Part shown: in pieces, positions 49,923 to 59,764 of the stretch | How the letters are laid out: every line of letters starts with the position of its first letter | Position numbering within the stretch: the stretch's first letter is position 1 | Assembly: GCF_019459305.1 (NCBI RefSeq) | Contig: NZ_JAIBES010000129.1 | Coordinates: 1 to 64,000 of the forward strand | Source: Sphingopyxis sp. | GTDB lineage: Bacteria; Pseudomonadota; Alphaproteobacteria; Sphingomonadales; Sphingomonadaceae | Direction: 5' to 3' | Length of the DNA stretch: 64,000 nt | Made by a program: the position numbers and the translations under genes | The notes under the pieces: generated by a model | What the model saw: only the letters and a program-made list of their open reading frames with translations | Told to the model about the DNA's origin: nothing | The model's database searches: none

Positions 49923-50383
49923 TGTCGACACAGCGCTTCACCGATTTCGAACGATTCGCCGACGAAGTCGCAAGGCTGCGCGGTCGGATGCGTGCCCTAT
50001 ATGCCGACACGCGCGCCGCGAGCGGGATCGCGGAAATGGAACTCACCGTGCTGACCGCGGCGGTCAACGCCGCCGACGCACCGACCGTCGCGCAAATCGG
50101 CCGCAGCCTGGGTCATCCGCGGCAGGTCGTGCAGCGCGCCGCAAATGCACTCGCCGAGCGCGGCCTTGTCACCTTTGCCGATAACCCCGATCACAAGCGC
50201 GCGTCGCTGATCGTCGCGACCGACGCCGGACGCGCACTCAAAGCCGCCGACCATGCGCGCGCCCAGGCTGTCACCAATGCCTTGCTGGCGCGGATCGAGG
50301 GCGCGACCTTCGCCGGTGCGGCAAACCAGTTGAACATCATTCGTGCCGAGATCGAAGCCTATTTGCGGGAGCGCGACGGATGA
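49922..50383 (+). CDS. MarR family regulator
   Basis: TVAQIGRSLGHPRQVVQRAANALAERGLVTFADNPDHKRASLIVATDAG wHTH. Confidence 0.8.
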   Translation: MSTQRFTDFERFADEVARLRGRMRALYADTRAASGIAEMELTVLTAAVNAADAPTVAQIGRSLGHPRQVVQRAANALAERGLVTFADNPDHKRASLIVATDAGRALKAADHARAQAVTNALLARIEGATFAGAANQLNIIRAEIEAYLRERDG

Positions 50384-51447
50384 GCGACGATATAAAAACC
50401 CTCGCCGATCCAGACCGACTGATGCCGTGGCTGGATGCCAACATTCCGGCGCTCGGGGACGGGCCACTGAGGATCGAGAAAATCCACGGCGGCACGTCGA
50501 ACGTGATCCTGTCGCTGAACCGCGGCGGCGAGACGCTGATCCTTCGCCGTCCGCCAGCCGTGCCGCCGCCGGGCAGCGAGAAGAGCGTGATGCGCGAGGC
50601 GCAGGTGCTGACCGCGCTCAGCGGCACCGACGTGCCGCATCCAAAATGCCAGGGCAGCTGCGCCGATGCGAATGTGATTGGCGCCCCCTTTTATGTCATG
50701 GAGCTGGTTACCGGGTGGCCCGCCGACCTGCGCGACGGGAAAATCCACGACCGCCCACCGTTCGACAGGCCGCCGCACGCGCACGAAGTCCCGCTCGCAA
50801 TGGTCGACGGGCTGATCGCGTTGGCCAATGTCGATTACAAGGCGGTCGGACTTGAAGGCTTTGGCAAGCCGGACAATTACCTGCAGCGCCAGGTCGACCG
50901 TTGGGAGGGTCAGATCAGGAGCTACAAGCAGCTTTATGACTATGAATGGCGCGACATTCCCGGCTTTGCGCTGCTGCGCGACTGGCTGCGCGCCAATATC
51001 CCGGACGATTTCCGGCCGGGGATCATCCACGGCGATGTTGGAACACCCAATGCACTGTTCAGCTTTGATGCGCCGTGCCGCCTGACCGCACTGATCGATT
51101 GGGAGTTGTCGACGATCGGCGATCCGCTGCTCGATCTTGCATGGTTCTGCAACGGCATCTGCGACAACCGCTTCCCCAGTCATGTACCCGAAAAGGCGCT
51201 CTATAATGTCGGCGACTGGCCGAGCCGGCAGGCGTTGATGGCCCATTATGCCGCAGGCACCGGGCGCGGCATGGCAAGCTTCGATTATTATCTGTTGCTC
51301 GCGATGTTCAAGGGCGGCTGCATCCTCGAATACAAGGTGGCGCAGGCGGCCAAAGGCATATTGAGCGCCGAGACGGGGCGCTTTTTCGACCGGCTGGTGC
51401 GCGGCAATTTCGCCGAGGCCGAAAAACTAATCAGGCTGATCGGCTAA
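50380..51447 (+). CDS. APH-family phosphotransferase, ACAD10/11-N / LvaA-like (putative hydroxyacyl-CoA kinase)
   Basis: LRIEKIHGGTSNVILSLNRGGETLILRRPPA; GIIHGDVGTPNALF; LTALIDWELSTIGDPLLDLAWF. Confidence 0.85.
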   Translation: MSDDIKTLADPDRLMPWLDANIPALGDGPLRIEKIHGGTSNVILSLNRGGETLILRRPPAVPPPGSEKSVMREAQVLTALSGTDVPHPKCQGSCADANVIGAPFYVMELVTGWPADLRDGKIHDRPPFDRPPHAHEVPLAMVDGLIALANVDYKAVGLEGFGKPDNYLQRQVDRWEGQIRSYKQLYDYEWRDIPGFALLRDWLRANIPDDFRPGIIHGDVGTPNALFSFDAPCRLTALIDWELSTIGDPLLDLAWFCNGICDNRFPSHVPEKALYNVGDWPSRQALMAHYAAGTGRGMASFDYYLLLAMFKGGCILEYKVAQAAKGILSAETGRFFDRLVRGNFAEAEKLIRLIG

Positions 51448-51462
51448 ACCAGGGACATAAGC

Positions 51463-52758
51463 ATGATCGATTTTCGTATCGAAGCCCAGTTGCAGGCAAA
51501 ACTCGACTGGATGGCCACCTTTGTCCGTGAGCAATGCGAGCCGATGGATATGATTTTTCCGGGTCATGGCGCGCCCTATAACGTCGCGAACACCGAATCG
51601 CGCGCCTATATGGCGCCGCTGCAAGAGCAGGTGAAGGCGCAGGGACTGTGGGCGTGTCACCTGGGCAAAGAGCTGGGCGGGCCGGGCCATGGCCAGCTGA
51701 CGCTGGCGCTGATGAATGAAATTCTCGGCCGCAGCTATTGGGCGCCGACGGTGTTCGGCACTGCCGCGCCCGATACCGGAAACAGCGAAATTCTCGCGAT
51801 GTTCGGGACCGAGGAGCAGAAAGCCCGCTTCCTGAAGCCGTTGATGGCGGGAACGATCGTCTCGACCTTTTCGATGACCGAGCCGCAAGCGGGCGCCGAC
51901 CCCAAGGAGTTCACTTGCCGCGCCTGGCAGGATGGCAACGAGTGGGTGATCGAAGGCGAGAAATGGTTCTCGTCCAACGCACGCTATGCTGCCTTCCTGA
52001 TCGTGATGGTCGTGACCAACCCCGACAATCCGCCACACAGCCGCATGTCGATGCTGATCGTGCCGACCGACACGCCGGGAATCGAATTTATCCGCCATTC
52101 GCAGACGATGGGCGACAGCAAGGGTGCGGATGACGGCACCCACGCCTATATCCGCTACAATAGGGTGCGCGTGCCGATCGACGCGATGCTCGGCGGACCT
52201 GGCGAGGGCTTCAAGGTCGCTCAGGCGCGGCTTGGCGGCGGGCGGGTTCATCATGCGATGCGCACCGTCGGCAAATGCCAGCGCGCAATCGACATGATGC
52301 TTGAGCGCGCCGTGTCGCGCCGGACACAGGGCAGAATGCTGAGCGAACATCAGTTCGTGCAGGGGGCGATCGCCGATTCGATCATCGAACTGGAACAATT
52401 CCGCCTGCTGGTGCTCAAGACCGCATGGATCATCGACGAAGTGGAACAAGGGCGGGAGCCCCACGGCGCGGCCCGCACGCACATCGCGATGTGCAAGGTG
52501 CAGATGGCCAAGGTCTATCACGACATCGTCCAGCGCGCGATCCAGCTCCACGGAAGTCTGGGCGTGACGCTCGAAACGCCGCTGGCCGATATGTGGATGG
52601 GGCTGCCCAGCCTGGCGCTGGCGGACGGCCCAACCGAAGTACACAAGGCGCAGGTCGCCAAAGCCTATCTGAAAAACGCCCAGCCCGCAGCGGGACTATT
52701 CCCCAGCGAGCATATTCCAACCCGCCTCGCGGCGCTGAAACAGAGCAAAGCCGCATGA
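51463..52758 (+). CDS. Acyl-CoA dehydrogenase, ACAD10/11-C / LvaC-like
   Basis: FSMTEPQAGADPKEFTCRA; GGPGEGFKVAQARLGGGRVHHAMRTVGKCQRAIDMMLERAVSR; LADGPTEVHKAQVAK. Confidence 0.87.
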   Translation: MIDFRIEAQLQAKLDWMATFVREQCEPMDMIFPGHGAPYNVANTESRAYMAPLQEQVKAQGLWACHLGKELGGPGHGQLTLALMNEILGRSYWAPTVFGTAAPDTGNSEILAMFGTEEQKARFLKPLMAGTIVSTFSMTEPQAGADPKEFTCRAWQDGNEWVIEGEKWFSSNARYAAFLIVMVVTNPDNPPHSRMSMLIVPTDTPGIEFIRHSQTMGDSKGADDGTHAYIRYNRVRVPIDAMLGGPGEGFKVAQARLGGGRVHHAMRTVGKCQRAIDMMLERAVSRRTQGRMLSEHQFVQGAIADSIIELEQFRLLVLKTAWIIDEVEQGREPHGAARTHIAMCKVQMAKVYHDIVQRAIQLHGSLGVTLETPLADMWMGLPSLALADGPTEVHKAQVAKAYLKNAQPAAGLFPSEHIPTRLAALKQSKAA

Positions 52759-53501
52759 GCCGCGATCCGCTATTCGATTTCACCGGCAAGGTCATTCTGG
52801 TCACCGGCGGCTCGCGCGGGCTCGGCTATCAGATGGTCAAGGCCTTTGCGGCGCGCGGCGCCGATATGATCGTCGCGAGCCGCAAGTTCGACAATTGCGC
52901 GACCGTCGCCGATGAATGTCGCGCGCTCGGGCGCCGCGCCCTGCCCTTTGCCGCGCATGTCGGAAAATGGACCGAATGCGATGCGCTGATCGATGCCGCT
53001 TATGCCGAATTCGGCCGCGTCGATGTGTTGGTGAACAATGCCGGCATGTCGCCGCCGATGGCAAGCCATGACATGCCCGAAAGCCTGTTCGACAGCGTGA
53101 TGAACCTCAACTTTAAGGGGCCGTTCCGACTTGCGAGCCAGATCGGCAAGCGGATGGCCGATGGTGAGGGCGGCGCGATCATCAATATCAGTTCAACCGG
53201 CGCGCTGATGGCGCTGCCGGGTATCGTACCCTATGGTGCAGCGAAGGCCGCGCTCAATGCGATGACGGTGTCGATGAGCCGCGAATATGGCCCGAAGGTC
53301 CGCGTCAACACCATCTCCGCAGGGCCGTTCCTGACCGACATCGCCGATGCGTGGGACGAGCGAAAGCGCGAGAAGCAACCCGTGGCGCTCGGGCGTCCGG
53401 GAAATCCGCCCGAAATCGTCACCGCGGCATTGATGCTCGCAAGCCCGGCATCGTCTTTTACGACCGGCGCGCTGCTACGTGTCGACGGTGGTCAGCGTTA
53501 G
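52755..53501 (+). CDS. SDR family oxidoreductase
   Basis: FTGKVILVTGGSRGLGYQMVKAFAARGADMIVASRK; YGAAKAALN. Confidence 0.87.
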   Translation: MSRDPLFDFTGKVILVTGGSRGLGYQMVKAFAARGADMIVASRKFDNCATVADECRALGRRALPFAAHVGKWTECDALIDAAYAEFGRVDVLVNNAGMSPPMASHDMPESLFDSVMNLNFKGPFRLASQIGKRMADGEGGAIINISSTGALMALPGIVPYGAAKAALNAMTVSMSREYGPKVRVNTISAGPFLTDIADAWDERKREKQPVALGRPGNPPEIVTAALMLASPASSFTTGALLRVDGGQR

Positions 53502-54349
53502 GGCCGGGGGCGATCGCGCCAGCTATGCTGTGGCTGATAAGCGATCCGTTCGGCAGCGCGGGCCGACGACTGGAGCGACTGGAAACCCTGGACGGCGCGC
53601 AAAGGCACATCGGGGAAATATGTCCGCATCAGATCGGCGCTCGGCTGGTCGATCAGCGTGTCCGTCGCCGCGATGAGCAGCCGTTCGTGGCCAGAGACCG
53701 GCGCCTCGACCGCGCGGACGCAGGCCTGCGCCGCATCCTCGGCATCGACATAGGACCAGAGGTTCCATTTCCGCCGCGCGGGGTCGGCCTGCATCTTTGC
53801 CAGCCCGGCATAATCCTCCGCCGTAAAAACATTGGAAAAGCGCAGTGACACGATCGCCATATCGTCATGCCAGCGAACGAACGTGTCGGCCATCGTCTCG
53901 CCCAGCTGTTTCGCGAGCGCGTAAGACCAGCCTGGCCGGTCGGGATGCGTTTCGTCGAGCGGCGCGAAGGCGGGCGGCTCGTCGAACGGAAGGCCCAGGA
54001 TCGTTTCGCTGGACGCCCACACGATTTTGCGGATGCCTAGCCGCGCGCAAGCCGAGAAGATATTATAGGTCGACCGCGTATTGACCGAAAACGTCGTCTC
54101 GTCGGTCGCCAGACCCGGTGCGGGAATGCCGGCAAGATGGACAACCGCGTCGGGCACCCCGCCCGCCGGATCGATCCCCGACAGCGCGCCCATGACCGCG
54201 CCGAAATCGGTGCAATCGCAGTGCAATTGCCTACCGGACTCTATCGGCCCCACAATATCGAGACCGACCGCGCGATGGCCCGCCGCGCGCAACGCAGCGA
54301 GCGCGGGCCGACCGATCTTTCCAGCGCTGCCCGTAACGATGACCTTCAT
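53498..54349 (-). CDS. NAD-dependent epimerase/dehydratase (extended SDR)
   Basis: MKVIVTGSAGKIGRPALAALRAAGHRAVGLD; YALAKQLGETMADTF. Confidence 0.85.
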   Translation of the reverse strand: MKVIVTGSAGKIGRPALAALRAAGHRAVGLDIVGPIESGRQLHCDCTDFGAVMGALSGIDPAGGVPDAVVHLAGIPAPGLATDETTFSVNTRSTYNIFSACARLGIRKIVWASSETILGLPFDEPPAFAPLDETHPDRPGWSYALAKQLGETMADTFVRWHDDMAIVSLRFSNVFTAEDYAGLAKMQADPARRKWNLWSYVDAEDAAQACVRAVEAPVSGHERLLIAATDTLIDQPSADLMRTYFPDVPLRAVQGFQSLQSSARAAERIAYQPQHSWRDRPRP

Positions 54350-54353
54350 GGCG

Positions 54354-55337
54354 TCAGCGCCGCATGGCAGCGAGCCGCTGATCGAGGATCGACTCCGCGT
54401 CCGAAATGATCCGGTCTATCAGTTCCTGACAGGTCGGAATGTCGTGGATCAGGCCCTGGATCATGCCCGCCCAGAACACGCCTTTGCTGAGATCGCCGGT
54501 CCGCAACAATTCGCGTCCGGCGGTTCCCGCCACCAGTTCCTGCACATCGCTGAATTTGGCGTCAGGCTCGGACAGACGGCGGACCACTTCTTCGCTGACT
54601 TCGCTTTTGCCGACACGCGCGGTGTTCTTGAACTTGCGGAAAATCAGAAAGCTGCCGCGTTCGTCATTGTCGACATAGGCCTGCTTCACATTGTCGTGGA
54701 TCGGCGCTTCCCGGGTGGCGCAGAAACGCGTCCCCATGTTCATGCCGTCGGCGCCGAGCGCGAGCGCCGCGACAAGCCCGCGACCATCACCAAACCCGCC
54801 CGACGCGAGCATCGGGATTTTCACTTTGTCCGCCGCGGCGGGGATCAGGATCAGTCCTGGAATATCATCTTCGCCCGGATGGCCCGCGCATTCGAAACCG
54901 TCGATAGAGATGATATCGCATCCCGCCTTCTCGGCCGACAGCGCGTGGCGAACGGCGGTGCATTTGTGCAGGATCATCACGCCGTGCGGCTTTACCCGCG
55001 CCCAGATTTCGCGCACCGCAGGCGTGCCTGCGGTCTCCATGATCTTGACACCGCTTTCGACAACGGCGTCGGCATAGGCGTTGTAATCGGGCGAATGGAT
55101 CGTCGGGAAGACGGTGAGGTTGACGCCGAAGGGCTTGTCGGTCAGCGAGCGGCATTTTTCGATCTCGTCACGCAGAGCCTGGGGGGTCGGCTGGTTCAGG
55201 GCGGTGATCATGCCCAAACCACCGGCATTCGAGACCGCGCTCGCCATTTGCGCCGTGCCTACCGCTTGCATACCACCCTGGACAATCGGATGTTCGATCC
55301 CCAGCATTTCGGTGATCCGCGTCTTGAAGCCCATCAA
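54354..55337 (-). CDS. Nitronate monooxygenase / 2-nitropropane dioxygenase family
   Basis: ITEMLGIEHPIVQGGMQAVGTAQMASAVSNAGGLGMIT; ISIDGFECAGHPGEDD; ASGGFGDGRGLVAALALGADGMNMGTRF. Confidence 0.9.
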   Translation of the reverse strand: MMGFKTRITEMLGIEHPIVQGGMQAVGTAQMASAVSNAGGLGMITALNQPTPQALRDEIEKCRSLTDKPFGVNLTVFPTIHSPDYNAYADAVVESGVKIMETAGTPAVREIWARVKPHGVMILHKCTAVRHALSAEKAGCDIISIDGFECAGHPGEDDIPGLILIPAAADKVKIPMLASGGFGDGRGLVAALALGADGMNMGTRFCATREAPIHDNVKQAYVDNDERGSFLIFRKFKNTARVGKSEVSEEVVRRLSEPDAKFSDVQELVAGTAGRELLRTGDLSKGVFWAGMIQGLIHDIPTCQELIDRIISDAESILDQRLAAMRR

Positions 55338-55353
55338 CCTGTCCCTTTCCTTA

Positions 55354-55376
55354 CTTATCTAACCTGGTTATACTTC
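55354..55376 (+). promoter_or_regulatory. Motif A site 8 (CTTATCTAACCTGGTTATACTTC)
   Basis: Palindrome TAACC-T-GGTTA; divergent region between 55337 (-) and 55404 (+). Confidence 0.55.
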
Positions 55377-55403
55377 TTCTGAACGCGTGACAAGAGGTGT
55401 CCC

Positions 55404-56402
55404 ATGACAATCGCACCGCCAGCAATTTCCCGCGCCGTGAGGGCGGACGAACTTGGGCCGCCCGACACCTATCGGCTTGTCCTGCATGATCCGGGGCCGC
55501 CTTCTGATACGCAAGTCCGCATTGGTGTCAGGGCGGCGGGGATCAGCTTCGTCGATGTACTGACCGCGTCGGGCGGTTATCAGGTCAAACCGGCGGTGCC
55601 CTTTATCCCCGGCAGCGAATGCGCGGGGATCGTCGAGGCGGTCGGGAGCGCGGTGCGCGATCTTGCCCCCGGCGACAAAGTGGTCGGCAGCGGTTGGGGC
55701 GGGATGTTCGCGGAGGTCGTCAACCTGCCCGCACGCACCGTTCGCAAAATGCCCGCGGCGCTGTCATTCGAGGCAGCAGCGGTGTTCCCGGTCAGCTATG
55801 CAACCGCCTGGCACGCCCTCGTCGACCGCGGGCGGCTCCAGGCGGGCGAGACGCTCCTCGTTCTGGGTGCGGGGGGCGCGACCGGCTATGCTGCGGTGCA
55901 AATCGGCAAATATCTGGGCGCACGCGTCATTGGCTCGGCGTCGAGCGAGGCGAAGCGCGCGCTGGCCACCACGGGCGGCGCCGATGCGGTTGTCGATGCG
56001 CGCGGCGACGACTGGCGCGATCGCGTCAAGGCGGCGAACGGTGGCAAGGGCGTCGATGTTGTATTTGATCCGGTCGGAGGCGCGGCGACCGATCCGGCGT
56101 TTCGGTCGCTGGGGTGGAACGGGCGGCATCTGGTGATCGGCTTTCCGGGCGGGATCGCGGCGCTCCGGACCAATTTGCCGTTGCTTAAGGGCGCCAGCCT
56201 GGTCGGGGTCGACGTCCGCCAGTTCGGGCTATTCGAACCCGAGAAAAGCGAGGCCAATCGCGATGCCGTGTTCGCGCTGGCAGCCGAAGGCAAGCTGCGC
56301 CCGGCGATTGCAAAAACCTACGCGCTCAAGGATTTTCAGGCCGCCATGGAAGATGCGGCTGCCGGGGAAAGAGCGGGGCGAATTGTGCTGACCATGAATT
56401 AG
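55404..56402 (+). CDS. NADPH:quinone oxidoreductase (MDR superfamily)
   Basis: GYQVKPAVPFIPGSECAGIVEAVGSAV; LLVLGAGGATGYAAVQIGKYLGARVIGSASSEAK. Confidence 0.9.
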   Translation: MTIAPPAISRAVRADELGPPDTYRLVLHDPGPPSDTQVRIGVRAAGISFVDVLTASGGYQVKPAVPFIPGSECAGIVEAVGSAVRDLAPGDKVVGSGWGGMFAEVVNLPARTVRKMPAALSFEAAAVFPVSYATAWHALVDRGRLQAGETLLVLGAGGATGYAAVQIGKYLGARVIGSASSEAKRALATTGGADAVVDARGDDWRDRVKAANGGKGVDVVFDPVGGAATDPAFRSLGWNGRHLVIGFPGGIAALRTNLPLLKGASLVGVDVRQFGLFEPEKSEANRDAVFALAAEGKLRPAIAKTYALKDFQAAMEDAAAGERAGRIVLTMN

Positions 56403-57328
56403 GCCCAGCCCTGCGTCCGGTCGGCAAGGCGACCGCGCCAGTCCGGCACCGCTGGCAACGCCTGAAACTCCATCCTTAATCGCGCCACCAGATTAGCGAC
56501 CGGCTCGACTGCGTCGATCAGCCCCGCGCTCTGACCCGCGCTCCAGATATCGCGCCATGGCATCACGCCATCGGGCATTGGCGAACGAACGGTAGGCAAC
56601 GTCTTGGCATCGAGGCCGACCGCCTCGATCGACTGCCGCATCCAATGTGCGGGGACGCCGTTCATGGCCGCGGACGCGACAATATCGTCGGCACTGACGG
56701 TCGGGATCATCGCACGATGCCCCTCGACGACCCCACTCTCGGGTGTCGCTATGAACCGGGTGCCCATGCAGGCGATATCGCCGCCGAGCGCCAGCGATGC
56801 GGCGATGCCATGCGCGTCGGCGATACCGCCCGCGACGATCAGCAACCCGTCGAAGATGCGCCGCACCGCGGGCACGAAGGCCATGGGCGTCAGGAAACCG
56901 GTGTGCCCGCCCGCTCCCGCGCAGGTGAGCATCAGCCCGTCGGCGCCCGCGGCGATCGCCTTTTCGGCGTGCTTCATCGTCGTCACGTCATGGACGACAC
57001 GCCCGCCCCAGCTATGGACACGTTCGACCAGCGCCGTGGGATCACCCAGGCTCGAGAGGACGAGCGGGACGCGATACCGTTCGAGCAACGCGATGCGGTC
57101 GGCGGCCTTGGGGTCGGTGCCCCAGCGCGCGGGCAAATTGACGATCGGCGGAGCACCGCCCGCGTCAGCGAGCGCCTCCAGATATTTCGCGAACAAGATG
57201 GACGGAGTCGCCGTGCCGCCCTGCCAGCCGCCGATCACCCCTGCACGGCAACAGGCGACCGCAAGCGGCACGGATGAGGCAAAGCTCATCGGTGCGCACA
57301 TCAGCGGAAGCGACAGGCCCGAAAGCAT
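56399..57328 (-). CDS. Nitronate monooxygenase / 2-nitropropane dioxygenase family
   Basis: LCAPMSFASSVPLAVACCRAGVIGGWQGG; LTCAGAGGHTGF; VAGGIADAHGIAASLALGGDIACMGTRFI. Confidence 0.87.
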   Translation of the reverse strand: MLSGLSLPLMCAPMSFASSVPLAVACCRAGVIGGWQGGTATPSILFAKYLEALADAGGAPPIVNLPARWGTDPKAADRIALLERYRVPLVLSSLGDPTALVERVHSWGGRVVHDVTTMKHAEKAIAAGADGLMLTCAGAGGHTGFLTPMAFVPAVRRIFDGLLIVAGGIADAHGIAASLALGGDIACMGTRFIATPESGVVEGHRAMIPTVSADDIVASAAMNGVPAHWMRQSIEAVGLDAKTLPTVRSPMPDGVMPWRDIWSAGQSAGLIDAVEPVANLVARLRMEFQALPAVPDWRGRLADRTQGWA

Positions 57329-57332
57329 CAGG

Positions 57333-58391
57333 TCAAACCGTCGCCTTCAGCGCATCGAGCATCCGCGTATAATGCTGGGGATTCCACACATCCTGATCTT
57401 CGCCCCAGCCGATACCGCCGTCAATATCCCAGCGCATCAGCTGATTTACTCCGTAACCCGCCTCGCTCATCGTGCTGACGGTAAAGCCTTCGCTTTTCAT
57501 CTCGCGGCCAAGCTCGTCGACAAGCTCGACCTGCATATGCGTGCTCCAGCCCGTCCTGGGACTGCGGAAAACGCGCATCCGCGACTTAGTGGGGTCAAGA
57601 CTGCCAAAACTGCCGTCGCGGCGGATCCACCCCGCATTCATCGGTGACCATCCGTCGGCGTCACCATCCTGTACCCGCGCGAAACCGAGGAAGCCGGTGC
57701 CGTCCTTGCGGTGGCCGAAGATATACTGGATCCGTCCGCGACCGCGTTCGCGCTCGATCTCGCGCCAGCGCGCGCCGCCGGGACGCTTCACGCGCTCCTG
57801 ATCATTGGCATAGACTTTGGGGCTTGCCGCATAGGGCCCGCCGCGCGGCCCCCAGGTGCGATCGCGCACGCCGATGCCGTCGATACGGATAGGCTCGCCG
57901 CGCAACGTCATCCAGCCTTCGACATGGCCAAGCTGGTCGTAGTGCGGGGTCGCCATGAAGGGCGGCTTGCCCGGGGGGAAACGATGCGGTTCGTGAAGCC
58001 CGCTATGGGTGAAGTCGAGCGCGAAGCCGCGCGAGGGATCGTCATATTGCAGATGATATTTCATGCCCGGCTCGATCATCTTGAGACTGTAGCCGCCGCC
58101 CGCCTTGTCGCCAGGAAAGGTGATATCAGTAAGGTCTGGCGCGTCGGGCATCGGCGCTTCTTCGACCTTGCGGTAATAGGCCATGCGGGCCTGGTCATAC
58201 CCCTCGTCGTCCCACGCAAAGATGCGCCAGGTGACCGATTTGCGGTTTGGATAATAGGGTGCGTGGATCCAGCAGCCAATCTTGCGTTCGGGGATGCTGA
58301 ACGACCACCAGTTGGTTTCAGTTTCATAGTGATCGTCGGACAGCTGGTGGTATCGATCGTCCTCGGGCTTGAACATCAGGTCCTCGGTCAT
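57333..58391 (-). CDS. CrtC/AttH lipocalin-like protein
   Basis: NWWSFSIPERKIGCWIHAPYYPNRKSVTWRIFAWDDEG...VRDRTWGPRGG; two-lobe beta-barrel-like composition. Confidence 0.6.
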   Translation of the reverse strand: MTEDLMFKPEDDRYHQLSDDHYETETNWWSFSIPERKIGCWIHAPYYPNRKSVTWRIFAWDDEGYDQARMAYYRKVEEAPMPDAPDLTDITFPGDKAGGGYSLKMIEPGMKYHLQYDDPSRGFALDFTHSGLHEPHRFPPGKPPFMATPHYDQLGHVEGWMTLRGEPIRIDGIGVRDRTWGPRGGPYAASPKVYANDQERVKRPGGARWREIERERGRGRIQYIFGHRKDGTGFLGFARVQDGDADGWSPMNAGWIRRDGSFGSLDPTKSRMRVFRSPRTGWSTHMQVELVDELGREMKSEGFTVSTMSEAGYGVNQLMRWDIDGGIGWGEDQDVWNPQHYTRMLDALKATV

Positions 58392-59761
58392 GCAAATGTC
58401 TCCAATTCGTCGAGTGCGGCGATGAACAGCGTGGCGATGCGGCCGACATCGACGATCTTTTCGGCATCGGCGATCACGCCCATGTCGAGATTGTCGCCAC
58501 TACGCCGCGAGGTGATGTTGAGGAAACGTCCCGATCCGATGATCGGCACGGGGTAATTATGGCGCTGACGAAAGCCCGCATAGCTGCGCATTTCGGACGG
58601 GCCGGGCACGTTCGACAGGGTGATATTGCCGGGGATCAGCCGCTTGCCACGCGCCATGCGCTCGGCAAAGGCGGCGCGGCGATCGCGCGCGCCATAGGGT
58701 TTTTCGGCGGCGTCGAGCAAAGCTTCGTCATGCGGCGTGCGGCGCATCTCGGCCGCCATCGACATCTGGATCGCGCGCAGCCGATCAACCGGATCGGCGA
58801 GATGAGTCGCAAGGTGCGGGTGAAGCGCGACGATCCGGTTGCCGAAATCGCCATGCTCATCGCGGCGGTAAGAGCGCGCCGAATTGATGACGAGTGGCGT
58901 GTCGGGAAGATCGTCGATTTCGATGAGATAGTTACGCAGCGCGGTGCTGGCGAGGGCGAGGAAAATATCGTTGACCGTGGCGTCGAGACTGTCGGCCACC
59001 ACTTTCACGCGCGTTAGCGGCAGGCTGATCGTGGCATAGCGTCGTCGGCCCGACGTCGGTCCGGACATTTTCAGCGGCGGCGTGGGCGCGCGTTCGTGCC
59101 TAAAGGACTCCAGCGCGGCGAGCGCATCCTTGCGCCGCACCGCCTGTTCTGCTCGCAAACCCGCCTGCGCATCGAACCGCGCGTCGGCGCGCTCAAGCCA
59201 TTTTTCGGGTTCGGGTAGGCGAGCATCGGCAAAGCGCGCTGTTGCGGGCGGCGTGGCATCGCTCAGCAGATGGAGGATGGTCTGGAATCCGATTCCGTCG
59301 GCGACGCTGTGGTGCATCTTGAGATAAAGCGCGCTGCCGCCAGCGACGAGCCGGTCAAAGACATGAACGGCAAAGGGCGGCCCTGACAAGTCGAGCCGCT
59401 GCATATTGAGCGCGGCTATGGCGTCGTAAAGCTCCGCCTCGGTCCAGGCACCGTCATGCGGCACGACAGCGACAAGCGTTTCGAGATCGGCCTTCGCGAC
59501 GTCAACCCAGACGTCGCTATCATAACCGTCGGGTGCTTCGTGCAGCCTCACGAGCAACGGCGTCGCAGGAAGCCGATCGGCGAACTGACGGCGGATCGCC
59601 GCGGCCAGATCATCCTGCCGTTCGGCCGGCACATCGAGCAGGATCATCGCGCCGATGTGCATCGGCGAGGCGTCGGTTTCGGACAGGATCATGAAATGAT
59701 CGTCGGGGCGTAGCCGGCGCACGCCGGGCGCTAGTCGCAGCGGGTCGGTCGCCGCGCTCAA
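58388..59761 (-). CDS. WS/DGAT-family O-acyltransferase
   Basis: LKMHHSVADGIGF (HHxxxDG); MILLDVPAERQD; LTRVKVVADSLDATVNDIFLALASTALRNYL; NITLSNVPGPSE. Confidence 0.88.
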   Translation of the reverse strand: MSAATDPLRLAPGVRRLRPDDHFMILSETDASPMHIGAMILLDVPAERQDDLAAAIRRQFADRLPATPLLVRLHEAPDGYDSDVWVDVAKADLETLVAVVPHDGAWTEAELYDAIAALNMQRLDLSGPPFAVHVFDRLVAGGSALYLKMHHSVADGIGFQTILHLLSDATPPATARFADARLPEPEKWLERADARFDAQAGLRAEQAVRRKDALAALESFRHERAPTPPLKMSGPTSGRRRYATISLPLTRVKVVADSLDATVNDIFLALASTALRNYLIEIDDLPDTPLVINSARSYRRDEHGDFGNRIVALHPHLATHLADPVDRLRAIQMSMAAEMRRTPHDEALLDAAEKPYGARDRRAAFAERMARGKRLIPGNITLSNVPGPSEMRSYAGFRQRHNYPVPIIGSGRFLNITSRRSGDNLDMGVIADAEKIVDVGRIATLFIAALDELETFA

Positions 59762-59764
59762 CGT

